Positions 41,422-49,633 of a stretch of DNA of 64,000 bases are shown one piece after another. Both the position numbers and the translations under genes were made by a program. Below the pieces are notes generated by a model. It made no database searches. It was not told the origin of the DNA and worked only from the letters and a program-made list of their open reading frames with translations. This stretch comes from an uncultured Bacilli bacterium (GTDB lineage: Bacteria > Bacillota_I > Bacilli_A > RF39 > UBA660), in NCBI GenBank assembly GCA_910587325.1, contig CAJUKB010000005.1, positions 9,985 through 73,984 of the forward strand. Reading direction: 5' to 3'. Each line of letters opens with the position of its first letter. Positions within the stretch are counted from its first letter, which is position 1.

Positions 41422-42483
41422 TTATACAAATTTATTTATATCCTCGATTTGAATGGCAAGATAAGGAAGAATACTTTCCTTTTCTTTTAAAAATAAAGTA
41501 AACGTATTATCAAAATGAAAATATCTTGGATTTTCATTGTCTCTTAAAGAGAAGTTTTTTACACCCATTCCTGCCTCACTCTTTACTTTTCCACCCTTTT
41601 CATTTAATGAAAATTGAATGGTTTGTAGTGCTTTTTCTACGTAGTAGTTTTTACCATTTGTAAAAGTAAACTCTTTATTTTCTAATTCTGTAAATTGCTG
41701 TTTCACTTTAAAATTCAAATTCGGTATTTTTAGAGTATCTTTTTCTCCAAATGTTTTACTTCCTTTATCATTCTCGCTCTCTTTTAAAATAGAATTATAG
41801 ATTTCTTGAAAAGAAGTTTCCTTGGCTCCTCTTGCAAGGATAATTTCATCTTCGGTTTTGGTGTTTAATTTTATAGCAAAATGGTCTTGGTCTTTATAGT
41901 ACAATACTTCTACTTGTTTACGAACACTTTCAGAGGTTGTAGAGTCAATTCCAAAATAATGAATCTCTTTTGTATCTTTAAATTTATCCTTTTTTAATTC
42001 AGTAAATTCCTGCTCAAATTCAAATTCCTTTTTTAACATCGTGTATAAAAAATAATCTTCAGAACCATAATTTTTCCAGTTGAAATCCTCTAGTATATCA
42101 CTAGTTTCATTAAATTTTTCTTTAATTGCTTCTTCAATTTTGTGTTTTAAATCAAGGCTTGGAGTGTCAATAACTTTGTAATAACTATTTTCATTTAACT
42201 CTTGTGTCGTAAAGGTACCTCTATTTAAATTGTCTACAATTTCTAATTGGTTTTGAAATACAATATCTCCACCTGCTAATGTTTTTAAATCGTTCCAAAT
42301 TAAATTAAAAGTTCCACACCATATTGAATTATCATTTATTTTATCTTCTAAAGATAAATTAACATTTATATCTATTTTTTCTTTTGGTTTTTCTCGGTGT
42401 ATTTTCATTTCTATTCCAATAAATATCGTAAGTAACATCATTCCAGATAAGATTATTTTTAGTTTGTTTTCTATATTTTTCAT
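41422..42483 (-). CDS. Membrane-anchored hypothetical protein
   Basis: About 353 residues from ATG 42483 (GAGAGG 6 nt upstream; the frame is open earlier). One N-terminal helix (KLKIILSGMMLLTIFIGIEM) is followed by about 320 extracellular residues: helical parts, NSIWCGTFNLIWNDLKTLAG, then mixed segments with ENKEFTFTNGKNYYVEKALQ and RYFHFDNTFTLFLKEKESIL. The WCGTFNLIWND and later blocks resemble a serpin-like or DUF family layout only vaguely, so I make no call. It is co-transcribed with its neighbours. Confidence 0.6.
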   Translation of the reverse strand: MKNIENKLKIILSGMMLLTIFIGIEMKIHREKPKEKIDINVNLSLEDKINDNSIWCGTFNLIWNDLKTLAGGDIVFQNQLEIVDNLNRGTFTTQELNENSYYKVIDTPSLDLKHKIEEAIKEKFNETSDILEDFNWKNYGSEDYFLYTMLKKEFEFEQEFTELKKDKFKDTKEIHYFGIDSTTSESVRKQVEVLYYKDQDHFAIKLNTKTEDEIILARGAKETSFQEIYNSILKESENDKGSKTFGEKDTLKIPNLNFKVKQQFTELENKEFTFTNGKNYYVEKALQTIQFSLNEKGGKVKSEAGMGVKNFSLRDNENPRYFHFDNTFTLFLKEKESILPYLAIQIEDINKFV

Positions 42484-42511
42484 ACTTTTCCTCTCTAATG
42501 ACAAAAAACGA

Positions 42512-42802
42512 TTAGTCTTCACCAATCGCTTCTTCTGACATATCTTTAAATAGTTCAAAAAACATTCTTGCTACTTCTTTAAGCTCTTTTTCTTCTGTTA
42601 CCTTTTCTATAGCTTCATCGCCATCTTTTATAACAAGCCTAGCAATCATTTGATTGCTTTCAATTAAATTCTCTTCTTTATCCACTTCAATTAAATAAAG
42701 ATAAGTTGTTTCATTATAATCTACCATATTGGCAATCGTATAATCTTTATCACCATTTTCTTCTTCTATGGTTAATATCTTATATAATTCTAATTTTTCC
42801 AC
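42512..42802 (-). CDS. DUF1292-like small acidic protein
   Basis: A 96-residue protein: LELYKILTIEEENGDKDYTI, ANMVDYNETTYLYLIEVDKE, LVIKDGDEAIEKVTEEKELK. This strand-strand-helix pattern is that of DUF1292 (YrzB-type) proteins, which are short, acidic and of unknown function. The start overlaps the stop of the 826-residue gene (TAATG), so the two are coupled. A similar small protein follows the coiled-coil membrane gene at 29112. Confidence 0.75.
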   Translation of the reverse strand: MEKLELYKILTIEEENGDKDYTIANMVDYNETTYLYLIEVDKEENLIESNQMIARLVIKDGDEAIEKVTEEKELKEVARMFFELFKDMSEEAIGED

Positions 42803-45282
42803 TATCTTCCTCTTCCTTCCATTGTAAAGGTTACATTTTCATCTACAAAATAACCTTCCCAACCATTTTCATTTACTCCACGATAATTTACTTGTTTGGC
42901 TCCATTATTTTCTAAAGCTGCTTTTTTAGCTTCTGCATCTTCTTGGGTATTGCTTATAAAAATATATGCTCCATTATATTCATAAGTAATACCATCAACC
43001 ATTCTTACGTTATCTACTGAATTAGAAGCTTTCAAGACATTTTCTTTATTAGCAGCATCTAGATAATTTTGATAGATTTCTTTATCTTTTATGGTAAAAG
43101 TATCCCCAAAATCTACATAATCATCTTCAACTTTATTTTCAAGTTCTTTAGCTTCTTTAGGAGTTATAATTTCCGCATGACTTACGGCTTGTACTTCTTT
43201 TGGTGGTTCCTCTTTAGGAGAAACAACATTCTTTTTCGTATCTTCTTGTTCTTTGAAAAGGGCATTTAGTTTATTTGTTTCTGCATGACTTAAATAATCG
43301 TTTTCTAATGACATACTACTTGTTTTAGAAGATACTTCCATTTCTTTTAAAAGACTTGCGGTTGTAGTATTAGAGAGCATTAAATAATCTTCCTTATTTG
43401 TTTCAATATTTTTAGTATTAATTACTTCTTTTGAAGTTTGCAAGTTTGATAATCCTTGAATTCCTACAAACGCTGCAGAAACAACAGCCACGGATGAAAC
43501 GGCAACTGCTAAACGCTTTTCATTTCTTGCTTCACGAATACTTCCAATTTTAAAGACTTTTTCCTTAAATCTCGGAAGTAAATTGATCCCTCTTTTGACT
43601 TTACTTACCTGTTCTAATAAAACGTTTTTAACAAGTGCACTATTTTCTTTCTTTTCTTTTAACGTATTTTTTTTATCAGTTTGCCCTTTTGCATTAGAAA
43701 AGGAGCGAGTTATTTTCTCCAAAATATCTTTCAAAATACTTTCTTTTTCTTTATCTGTATATTCTTTTGATTTTAATAATCTTTCTGGTTTTTCTGTCAC
43801 TCCTGCATAAAAAGTACTAATATCTTTTGCAGGTAAAGTGCTTCTAAATAAAACTTTCAAATTAGCAAAAACAGCAAATTTCTTTCCTTGATTCATTTGA
43901 AACAATTTAGCTTGTAGTTCTTTTATTTTAGTCTCTACAGTACTAGTATCTTCTCCAGATTTGGCTCGTTTATAGTTTTCTTCTTTTAAAATATAAATTT
44001 GACTATAAAGATCTTTTTCTGCTATTTCTACATTTTCTATACTTTCAATAGAAGGAACTTTTAAATTATTTCTTTCACCAAAACGAAGAAGTTCTTTTTG
44101 CAATCGTTTATATTCAATAAAATAGGTATTAAAACGATTTAAGCTTGTTTTTAGTACATAAAGCGGCTCTTTATTTAAAGAGGCAACAGCTACTACTTGA
44201 TTGGTATTCATATATCCTTTGGCATTCTCTGTTAAACTTAATAAGCGATCGTTTACTTGTTGAAATTCGCTATACAAATTAGCATATTCTTCTTTGTATT
44301 TTTTTTCATTTTGTTCTTCTAATAATGGATTAACAATCTCTTTTTCGTATTGTCTCATACATTCTTTCATCTTAGTTTGACACTTAATCCATTTACCATA
44401 ATGTTTTTCTGGAATAGAAACGATTTCTCCGTTATATTTTACTCTTCTCTTTTGTCCTCTAGAATTAATTATGTTTTGCATAACTAACTTAATATATTCC
44501 ATTCGTTCTACTAAAGAAAGCGTATTTAAATACTCCTCATCAATGGTAATATTCTTTCTATTTTCTTCTTTAAAGTCTTCTGCATCCACTTCATAATCAA
44601 TCATTTTATCATCAGCTACCGCATAAAGGCGAGTTATGGCTGGAATAGCTTCTTTAATTGATTTTTTCATTTCTTTTGAAACGGTTTTGATTTTTTCATT
44701 ATCTTGTTGATAAGTTTTTTGCTCTACAATTCTATCTGTAGAATTTCCCAACTCTTCAATACGATTCATTGCATCGCTTGCTTCTTTTTCTATTTTATGA
44801 ATATTGTCATTAAACCATACAAATTCCTGATTATAAAGTATAGCATGATTATTTCTAATATCTGTCATTTTTTCAAATAAACTCTCCATACTTTTATAGT
44901 AATGTCTTAACTTATTATTGCACTCTAAAACCAATTTAACATCGTTCCAAGAATTCATGAATACAGAGGGTTCGATAAAATCTCCTACAACTTGTGTATA
45001 ATGTTTCAAACCAGTTCTCAAATTTTTTACTAAAGAGGCTAATAGTTTTAAGAATTCAGTTTCTCTTGCTAAATTTTCTAATAGTTGCTTTTTAGATATA
45101 GGATTTTCAATTCCATTGTAAATACTTTCATACTCTTTCCAAATAGAATCTATTTTTTCTACTAATAAATCCAAATGAAAAGTAGTCTCCATTTTATAGG
45201 TTCCATCTAAAATTTCTTTTTCTAACTTAGAAATTTCTTGTTCTAAATTAGCAACTCTAGGATTATAAATGTCTTTATTCAT
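42802..45282 (-). CDS. Large coiled-coil membrane protein, unknown
   Basis: 826 residues, no known domain. Residues 1-560 are helical with repeated coiled coils (NLEQEISKLEKEILDGTYKM and later QAKLFQMNQGKKF). One hydrophobic helix near 600 (LAVAVSSVAVVSAAFVGIQG) leads to an extracellular tail of about 200 residues with two acidic linkers and a compact end (TYEYNGAYIFISNTQEDAEA, NGWEGYFVDENVTFTMEGRG). A consensus promoter lies directly upstream. It occupies the place where mraY and other wall genes usually follow the division PBP. A link to the envelope is inferred only from position. Confidence 0.6.
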   Translation of the reverse strand: MNKDIYNPRVANLEQEISKLEKEILDGTYKMETTFHLDLLVEKIDSIWKEYESIYNGIENPISKKQLLENLARETEFLKLLASLVKNLRTGLKHYTQVVGDFIEPSVFMNSWNDVKLVLECNNKLRHYYKSMESLFEKMTDIRNNHAILYNQEFVWFNDNIHKIEKEASDAMNRIEELGNSTDRIVEQKTYQQDNEKIKTVSKEMKKSIKEAIPAITRLYAVADDKMIDYEVDAEDFKEENRKNITIDEEYLNTLSLVERMEYIKLVMQNIINSRGQKRRVKYNGEIVSIPEKHYGKWIKCQTKMKECMRQYEKEIVNPLLEEQNEKKYKEEYANLYSEFQQVNDRLLSLTENAKGYMNTNQVVAVASLNKEPLYVLKTSLNRFNTYFIEYKRLQKELLRFGERNNLKVPSIESIENVEIAEKDLYSQIYILKEENYKRAKSGEDTSTVETKIKELQAKLFQMNQGKKFAVFANLKVLFRSTLPAKDISTFYAGVTEKPERLLKSKEYTDKEKESILKDILEKITRSFSNAKGQTDKKNTLKEKKENSALVKNVLLEQVSKVKRGINLLPRFKEKVFKIGSIREARNEKRLAVAVSSVAVVSAAFVGIQGLSNLQTSKEVINTKNIETNKEDYLMLSNTTTASLLKEMEVSSKTSSMSLENDYLSHAETNKLNALFKEQEDTKKNVVSPKEEPPKEVQAVSHAEIITPKEAKELENKVEDDYVDFGDTFTIKDKEIYQNYLDAANKENVLKASNSVDNVRMVDGITYEYNGAYIFISNTQEDAEAKKAALENNGAKQVNYRGVNENGWEGYFVDENVTFTMEGRGR

Positions 45283-45308
45283 AATAAAACACTTCCTCTT
45301 TTATTCTT

Positions 45309-45337
45309 ATTATACTTGAGTTTTTTTAAAACTGCAA
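45309..45337 (-). promoter_or_regulatory. Promoter of the 826-residue protein operon
   Basis: Minus strand -35 TTGCAG (45332-45337), 17-bp spacer, -10 TATAAT (45309-45314), directly after the PBP stop codon. Confidence 0.8.
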
Positions 45338-47440
45338 TCAGTTTCCAAATTCACCTGTAATAATTAAAGGAGTGGTTTTAACAATTACATCTCCTGGTAT
45401 TACACTAATTGTTTTCACTTTTCCATAGCCATTTAGTTCATAAGGAAGACCAATTAAGTTACAAAACGTTACAATTTCATTGGTACTCCATCCAATGACA
45501 TTTGGCATTTTATAGGCGGTATCATTCGTAAGTAAAAAGACTTTTGTTCCAACAAGTACTTTTTCATTGTTTAAAGGATATTGATTCACGACATATTTTC
45601 CTTCCCCAATTATGATAGGCTCCAAACCTCTATTTTTTAGTTTGTCTACCGTAGTTACCACTTCTTTAGAGATAAGGTTGGATAAAGCTACAATTTTACT
45701 TTCATCTGCATCACTTGCTGTTTCTACAATATTTAAGGCCTTTGCAGATTCTTCTACTACATTATGGACAATTTGGGCAACATCTTTTGTTCCCCCAACA
45801 ATTTGTTTAATGGAAATATATACAATGTATTTTGGGTCTTCATAAGGAAAAAGTCCGGCAAAACTTTTGATATAGTCATAATCTCCAGTTAAGTAACCTC
45901 CCTTTGGACTTGCAATTTGGGCTGTACCTGTTTTACCAATTAAAGTTACATTATCAGGAGCAAAAGCTTTATTAGACTCTACCCCATAAACCACTTTATA
46001 CATAAGTTCTTTCATTTTAGCAATTGTTTCTTTGCTTGCTACTTTCGCTACTTCTGTTCTCTCATATTCATTGACAACATTACCATTTTCATCTACAATT
46101 TTAGACACTATATAAGGTTTTACCATCACACCATCATTAGCAAGTGTCGTTAAGGCTTGTAACATTTGAATAGGTGTTACTGTAATTCCCTGTCCAAAAG
46201 AAGCTGTTGCCACTTCACTTTCATATTTAAATGTTATTTTTCCTTCTGCTTCGTTTGGAAGTTCAATCTCGGTTGTTTTTCCAAATCCTAATGTATCATA
46301 AAAACTTCTTAACTTATCTGCTCCTAACGCTTGCGATAAAAGAGTCGCCGCTACATTACTAGAACGAGCAAAACCTGTATCAAAATCAATGTCTCCCCAA
46401 GTCTTATTAACATCACTTATTACAGTTCCATCTTTTAAGTTAATAGAACCTGATTTATAAATCTGTCCTCCGTCATATTTTCCATTTTCAATCGCACTCA
46501 TAAAAGAAAATATTTTCATAACAGAACCCGGTTCATATTGATAACTGATTAAAGGATTTAAATAACTTGTTAAATCATCACGCTTATTCAAATCAAAATT
46601 TGGAGAACTTGCACTTCCAAGGATTGCTCCTGTTTTGGCATTCATGACCGTTAAACTAGCCCAATCAAAAGTATAATTATCTTCTAAATTCATAATAGCA
46701 TTTTCAAGTAAATGTTGTATTTCTTCATTTAAAGTTAAATACATACTTTTTCCACTTACACTCTTTTCTTCCATGACAGGAGTATTAGGAATTTGATAGC
46801 CATAAGCATCTTTTTGGTATTCAATCGAACCATTTTTTCCTTTTAAAGTATCGTTAAAATAGAGTTCAAGCCCCATTTCGCCATTAACTTCTCCATAATC
46901 ATCCGGTTTGGCATAACCCAAAATAAAGGAAGCATATCTTCCATTTGGATAATAGCGTTTAATGCTTTTTGCAAAATCAATCCCTGGCAAACCTAAGGCT
47001 ACAATTCTATTCTTTTCTGATTCTGTAACCCCTCTTTTTAATTCCACTTGATATAAGTTTTCACGATTTAAGCGTTCTAAAATCGTGTCTTCTGCTACTT
47101 CTAAAATTGGAGAAAGTTCTTTGGCTGTTCTTTCTTTGTCTATGACGTGTTGCGGGTTTTCTTTATCTGTCGTACGGCTTTCCGATAAATAAGCAATCAC
47201 TGTATAGGAATTCATATCAATTGCAAGTTCTTCTCCATTACTATAATAAATAGCTCCACGTGAAGCATATGTAGTACGTTTTTCCGTATTTCGATTGCTT
47301 GCAAATGCAGTCAAATCAATTCCATCAACATCTGTTGAAATGGCTACGTAAATGAGTTTTACACTTATTAAAACAAACAAAAAAGAAACAAGTAGCATTG
47401 TAATTTTTACATTAAATTTCAAACTATTGTTTCTTTTCAT
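45338..47440 (-). CDS. Division-type class B penicillin-binding protein with PASTA domains
   Basis: A 700-residue transpeptidase of the Pbp2B/SpoVD/FtsI type cross-linking septal peptidoglycan. One N-terminal helix (ITMLLVSFLFVLISVKLIYV) precedes the dimerisation domain (TTYASRGAIYYSNGEELAID). The catalytic motifs are Ser306-x-x-Lys309 (YEPGSVMKIF), S-S-N at about 360 and KTGTAQIA near 505. The C-terminus holds about two PASTA units (TVDKLKNRGLEPIIIGEGKY). It follows mraZ-rsmH-ftsL exactly as in the dcw cluster. Confidence 0.95.
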   Translation of the reverse strand: MKRNNSLKFNVKITMLLVSFLFVLISVKLIYVAISTDVDGIDLTAFASNRNTEKRTTYASRGAIYYSNGEELAIDMNSYTVIAYLSESRTTDKENPQHVIDKERTAKELSPILEVAEDTILERLNRENLYQVELKRGVTESEKNRIVALGLPGIDFAKSIKRYYPNGRYASFILGYAKPDDYGEVNGEMGLELYFNDTLKGKNGSIEYQKDAYGYQIPNTPVMEEKSVSGKSMYLTLNEEIQHLLENAIMNLEDNYTFDWASLTVMNAKTGAILGSASSPNFDLNKRDDLTSYLNPLISYQYEPGSVMKIFSFMSAIENGKYDGGQIYKSGSINLKDGTVISDVNKTWGDIDFDTGFARSSNVAATLLSQALGADKLRSFYDTLGFGKTTEIELPNEAEGKITFKYESEVATASFGQGITVTPIQMLQALTTLANDGVMVKPYIVSKIVDENGNVVNEYERTEVAKVASKETIAKMKELMYKVVYGVESNKAFAPDNVTLIGKTGTAQIASPKGGYLTGDYDYIKSFAGLFPYEDPKYIVYISIKQIVGGTKDVAQIVHNVVEESAKALNIVETASDADESKIVALSNLISKEVVTTVDKLKNRGLEPIIIGEGKYVVNQYPLNNEKVLVGTKVFLLTNDTAYKMPNVIGWSTNEIVTFCNLIGLPYELNGYGKVKTISVIPGDVIVKTTPLIITGEFGN

Positions 47441-47453
47441 AACAAGTCTCCTT

Positions 47454-47759
47454 CTAGCGATTATTGTTTACAATTTTTAAGTTATCATAATTATAAGACA
47501 ATCCGCTCTCTTTTGCAACTTCTTGAATTTTATCTAATGAAGCAAGTTCGTTAATCTGCATGCTTAAACTTTCATTTAAGTTTTCTTGGGTTGCAATTTT
47601 ATTTTTTAATTGTTCCACTTCAATATTTGATTCTGATAAAAGTGCTTTTGTAAATACATTAGAAATTGGTACAGCTACTGCCAATAAAAATAGTAAGCTA
47701 TATAATAATTTTTCTCCTCTTACAATTCTAAATTTTTTTCCTTTATTATTTTTTTTCAT
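47454..47759 (-). CDS. ftsL: FtsL-like division protein
   Basis: A 101-residue bitopic protein: a basic cytoplasmic start, one helix (LLYSLLFLLAVAVPISNVFT) and an extracellular coiled coil (EVEQLKNKIATQENLNESLS, MQINELASL). This is the layout of FtsL, the low-abundance partner of DivIC/FtsB in the divisome. Sequence identity is low in this family, so the call rests on topology and on position between rsmH and the PBP gene. Its ATG overlaps the region of the rsmH stop. Confidence 0.85.
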   Translation of the reverse strand: MKKNNKGKKFRIVRGEKLLYSLLFLLAVAVPISNVFTKALLSESNIEVEQLKNKIATQENLNESLSMQINELASLDKIQEVAKESGLSYNYDNLKIVNNNR

Positions 47760-48686
47760 TTAAATCACCTTTTCTATTACACGAAGTTTTGCACTTTTAC
47801 TTCTAGTATTTTCTTCTATTTCTTTCTTACTTGCCACGATGGGCTTTTTATTTATTATTTTAATGGACGGCTGATATTCTACAGGAATTTCTGGTAGTCC
47901 TTTTACCATTTCATTTACTTCACTAAAATTCTTAAATATTCTTTTTACAATTCTATCTTCTAAAGAATGAAACGTAATGACAACTATTCTTCCACCTTTT
48001 TTAAGTAAAGAAATGGCATCGGGTAGTACACTTTCAAGTACATGTAGTTCGTTATTCACTTCAATTCGAATAGCTTGGAATATTTGTCTTTCTGGGTGTT
48101 TTTCGTAAAAATATTTCGCCCCTACAGCGTTTTCAATAATAGTAATAAGTTCCTTTGTCGTCGTAATTTCTTTTGTCTTGCGAACCTTTAGAATTTCTTC
48201 AACGATTTTCTTACTTTTTGGTTCTTCTCCATAAGAATAAAACATAGAAAGTAAATCTTTACTATCGTATTCGTTTACAATTGTTTTGGCACTAAAACTT
48301 TGGGTCCTGTCCATACGCATATCAAGCGGTCCATCTTGCATAAAAGAAAAACCTCTCTCCTTTTCATCAATTTGAGGACTTGATACCCCTAAATCAAATA
48401 AAATACCATCTACTTTTTCGACATTTTCTTGTTGTAAGCATGCTTTCATATCCAAAAAATTGCTATGAAAGATTTTAAAGTTATTTCCAATCGTTTTTAA
48501 CTCTTTTTCGGAATACGAGATTGCTTCTTCATCAACATCAAAGGCGAATAAGAAACCCGCATTTATATTCTTTAGAATACATTTACTATGTCCAGCATAA
48601 CCTAAGGTGGCATCTACATAGATACCATCTTCCTTTAGGTTTAAATTATCTATTGCTTCCGAAGCTAGTACACTATAATGTTTCAT
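47760..48686 (-). CDS. rsmH: 16S rRNA (cytosine1402-N4)-methyltransferase
   Basis: A 308-residue SAM-dependent enzyme, also called MraW, modifying C1402 in the ribosomal P site. Motifs include HYSVLASEAIDNLNLKEDGI, VDATLGYAGHSKCIL, ILFDLGVSSPQIDEKERGFS and QAIRIEVNNEL, with VITFHSLEDRIVK near the end. It overlaps mraZ by one base and leads into ftsL, the invariant dcw order. Confidence 0.97.
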   Translation of the reverse strand: MKHYSVLASEAIDNLNLKEDGIYVDATLGYAGHSKCILKNINAGFLFAFDVDEEAISYSEKELKTIGNNFKIFHSNFLDMKACLQQENVEKVDGILFDLGVSSPQIDEKERGFSFMQDGPLDMRMDRTQSFSAKTIVNEYDSKDLLSMFYSYGEEPKSKKIVEEILKVRKTKEITTTKELITIIENAVGAKYFYEKHPERQIFQAIRIEVNNELHVLESVLPDAISLLKKGGRIVVITFHSLEDRIVKRIFKNFSEVNEMVKGLPEIPVEYQPSIKIINKKPIVASKKEIEENTRSKSAKLRVIEKVI

Positions 48687-49120
48687 TATAAATTCACATC
48701 CATAAATAAGTTTTCGGCGATATCCGATAATTTTTCACTGTTCATATTCATAAATTCATCCCAAGCTAGTTTATCCCATATTTCAACACGGTCGTTAGCG
48801 CCGATTACTACACATTCTTTTGTTAAACCGGCGTAACTAACTAGTGGGGAGGTAAGGCAAGTTCTTCCTTGGCGATCGAACTCGCATTCAGTAGCACCGG
48901 AGAAGAAGGTTCTAATAAATGTACGGGCGTCTTTTTTTGTGAAAGGTAGAGTTTTTAATTGTGCTTCTAGTCTTTCCCATTCTTTCATAGGATAGACATA
49001 CAAGCACTTTTCAAAACCACGTGCAACGATAAAACGCTCTCCTAAGCCGTTCCGAAACTTAGAGGGAAGCACGAGTCTTGATTTATCATCAATATTATGA
49101 TGATATTCGCCCATGAACAT
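48686..49120 (-). CDS. mraZ: Transcriptional regulator MraZ
   Basis: A 144-residue double SpoVT/AbrB-like DNA-binding protein that represses or tunes its own dcw operon. The two halves each hold the DxxxR pattern: DDKSRLVLPSKFRNGL near residue 11 and CEFDRQGRTCLTSPLVSYAG near 90. The start MFMGEYHHN is typical. GGGGGAT lies 4-5 nt upstream. Direct repeats matching MraZ boxes precede it. Confidence 0.95.
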   Translation of the reverse strand: MFMGEYHHNIDDKSRLVLPSKFRNGLGERFIVARGFEKCLYVYPMKEWERLEAQLKTLPFTKKDARTFIRTFFSGATECEFDRQGRTCLTSPLVSYAGLTKECVVIGANDRVEIWDKLAWDEFMNMNSEKLSDIAENLFMDVNL

Positions 49121-49123
49121 TTA

Positions 49124-49153
49124 CATCCCCCACTTTCTACCACAATGTACCAC
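49124..49153 (-). promoter_or_regulatory. MraZ-box direct repeats before mraZ
   Basis: The minus strand has three consecutive 10-bp repeats, GTGGTACATT, GTGGTAGAAA and GTGGGGGATG, ending at the ribosome site. A fourth GTGGTACGTT lies at 49175-49184 between -35 and -10. Tandem GTGG/TGGG repeats at 10-bp steps are how MraZ binds its own promoter in other bacteria. Confidence 0.7.
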
Positions 49154-49164
49154 TGTCTACCATT

Positions 49165-49193
49165 ATATTACACGAACGTACCACAAATGTAAA
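49165..49193 (-). promoter_or_regulatory. mraZ operon promoter
   Basis: Minus strand -35 TTTACA (49188-49193), 17-bp spacer, -10 TAATAT (49165-49170); a TATAAT shifted by 3 bp is an alternative -10. Confidence 0.6.
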
Positions 49194-49225
49194 TAGTTTT
49201 TCCAAAACTTTTTAAAAAATTGACA

Positions 49226-49262
49226 TAAAAAAACAACTCTATTCTTTTTATAAGAGTTGCTT
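49226..49262 (-). terminator. Terminator for the toxin transcript
   Basis: Minus strand CAACTCT-TATAAAAAGAAT-AGAGTTG followed by TTTTTTT; it would end the toxin mRNA about 120 nt past its stop codon, before the mraZ promoter. Confidence 0.75.
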
Positions 49263-49302
49263 TTAAGTTTACAATTTCCAATTCAAAAAAATTGAAAAAT
49301 AG

Positions 49303-49331
49303 TTGTATTAAAACACAATATTGTGTATGAT
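49303..49331 (+). promoter_or_regulatory. Promoter of the candidate antitoxin RNA
   Basis: Plus strand -35 TTGTAT (49303-49308), 17-bp spacer, -10 TATGAT (49326-49331), pointing toward the toxin gene on the other strand. Confidence 0.6.
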
Positions 49332-49337
49332 AATAAT

Positions 49338-49404
49338 GTAAGTGTTACTGATTAAGTAACGCCTATTATAAGTTTTTCGGCGCTATACTAGCGTCATTTT
49401 TATT
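49338..49404 (+). ncRNA. Candidate antisense antitoxin RNA
   Basis: An RNA starting about 7 nt after the plus-strand -10 would run through the hairpin GTTAC-TGATTAA-GTAAC (49344-49360) and end at CGCTA-TAC-TAGCG (49381-49393) followed by TCATTTTTATT. It would be about 65 nt, fully complementary to the 3' part and the last codons of the toxin mRNA. This is the architecture of type I antitoxins. The ends are inferred. Confidence 0.5.
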
Positions 49405-49472
49405 GCCAAAAGCAAAATAATCACAATTAACAATATTATTACTACTTTAAGAAAATAGATTTCTTGTTTCAT
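49383..49472 (-). CDS. Small hydrophobic peptide, candidate type I toxin
   Basis: A 29-residue peptide: MKQEIYFLK, then an unbroken hydrophobic stretch VVIILLIVIILLLAI, then KMTLV. It has one membrane helix with charged ends, like Fst, TxpA or Ldr toxins. A purine-rich GGAAAGGAAGTAAGG lies before ATG 49472. It has its own promoter 100 bp upstream, a long leader, and an RNA on the opposite strand overlapping its end. The first nucleotides of the mRNA (GTTACTGATT) are complementary to AATCAGTAAC in its 3' region, a fold-back device seen in hok-type mRNAs. Confidence 0.65.
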   Translation of the reverse strand: MKQEIYFLKVVIILLIVIILLLAIKMTLV

Positions 49473-49577
49473 AGCCTTACTTCCTTTCCCCTTTCAAATC
49501 ATGAATCGGAAACCCAAAACCCCCATCAAAAGGACAAAATCCACAAGGCATCTGCTAAATCAGTAACATGAGTTGCT

Positions 49578-49605
49578 ATTATAAAGTGTAATGCTAAGTT
49601 TGCAA
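49578..49605 (-). promoter_or_regulatory. Promoter of the toxin peptide gene
   Basis: Minus strand -35 TTGCAA (49600-49605), 16-bp spacer, -10 TATAAT (49578-49583). Transcription should start near 49571, just before the fold-back element at 49558-49567. Confidence 0.7.
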
Positions 49606-49633
49606 GCATTTCGACAAAACTTAGCAAAAGTTT

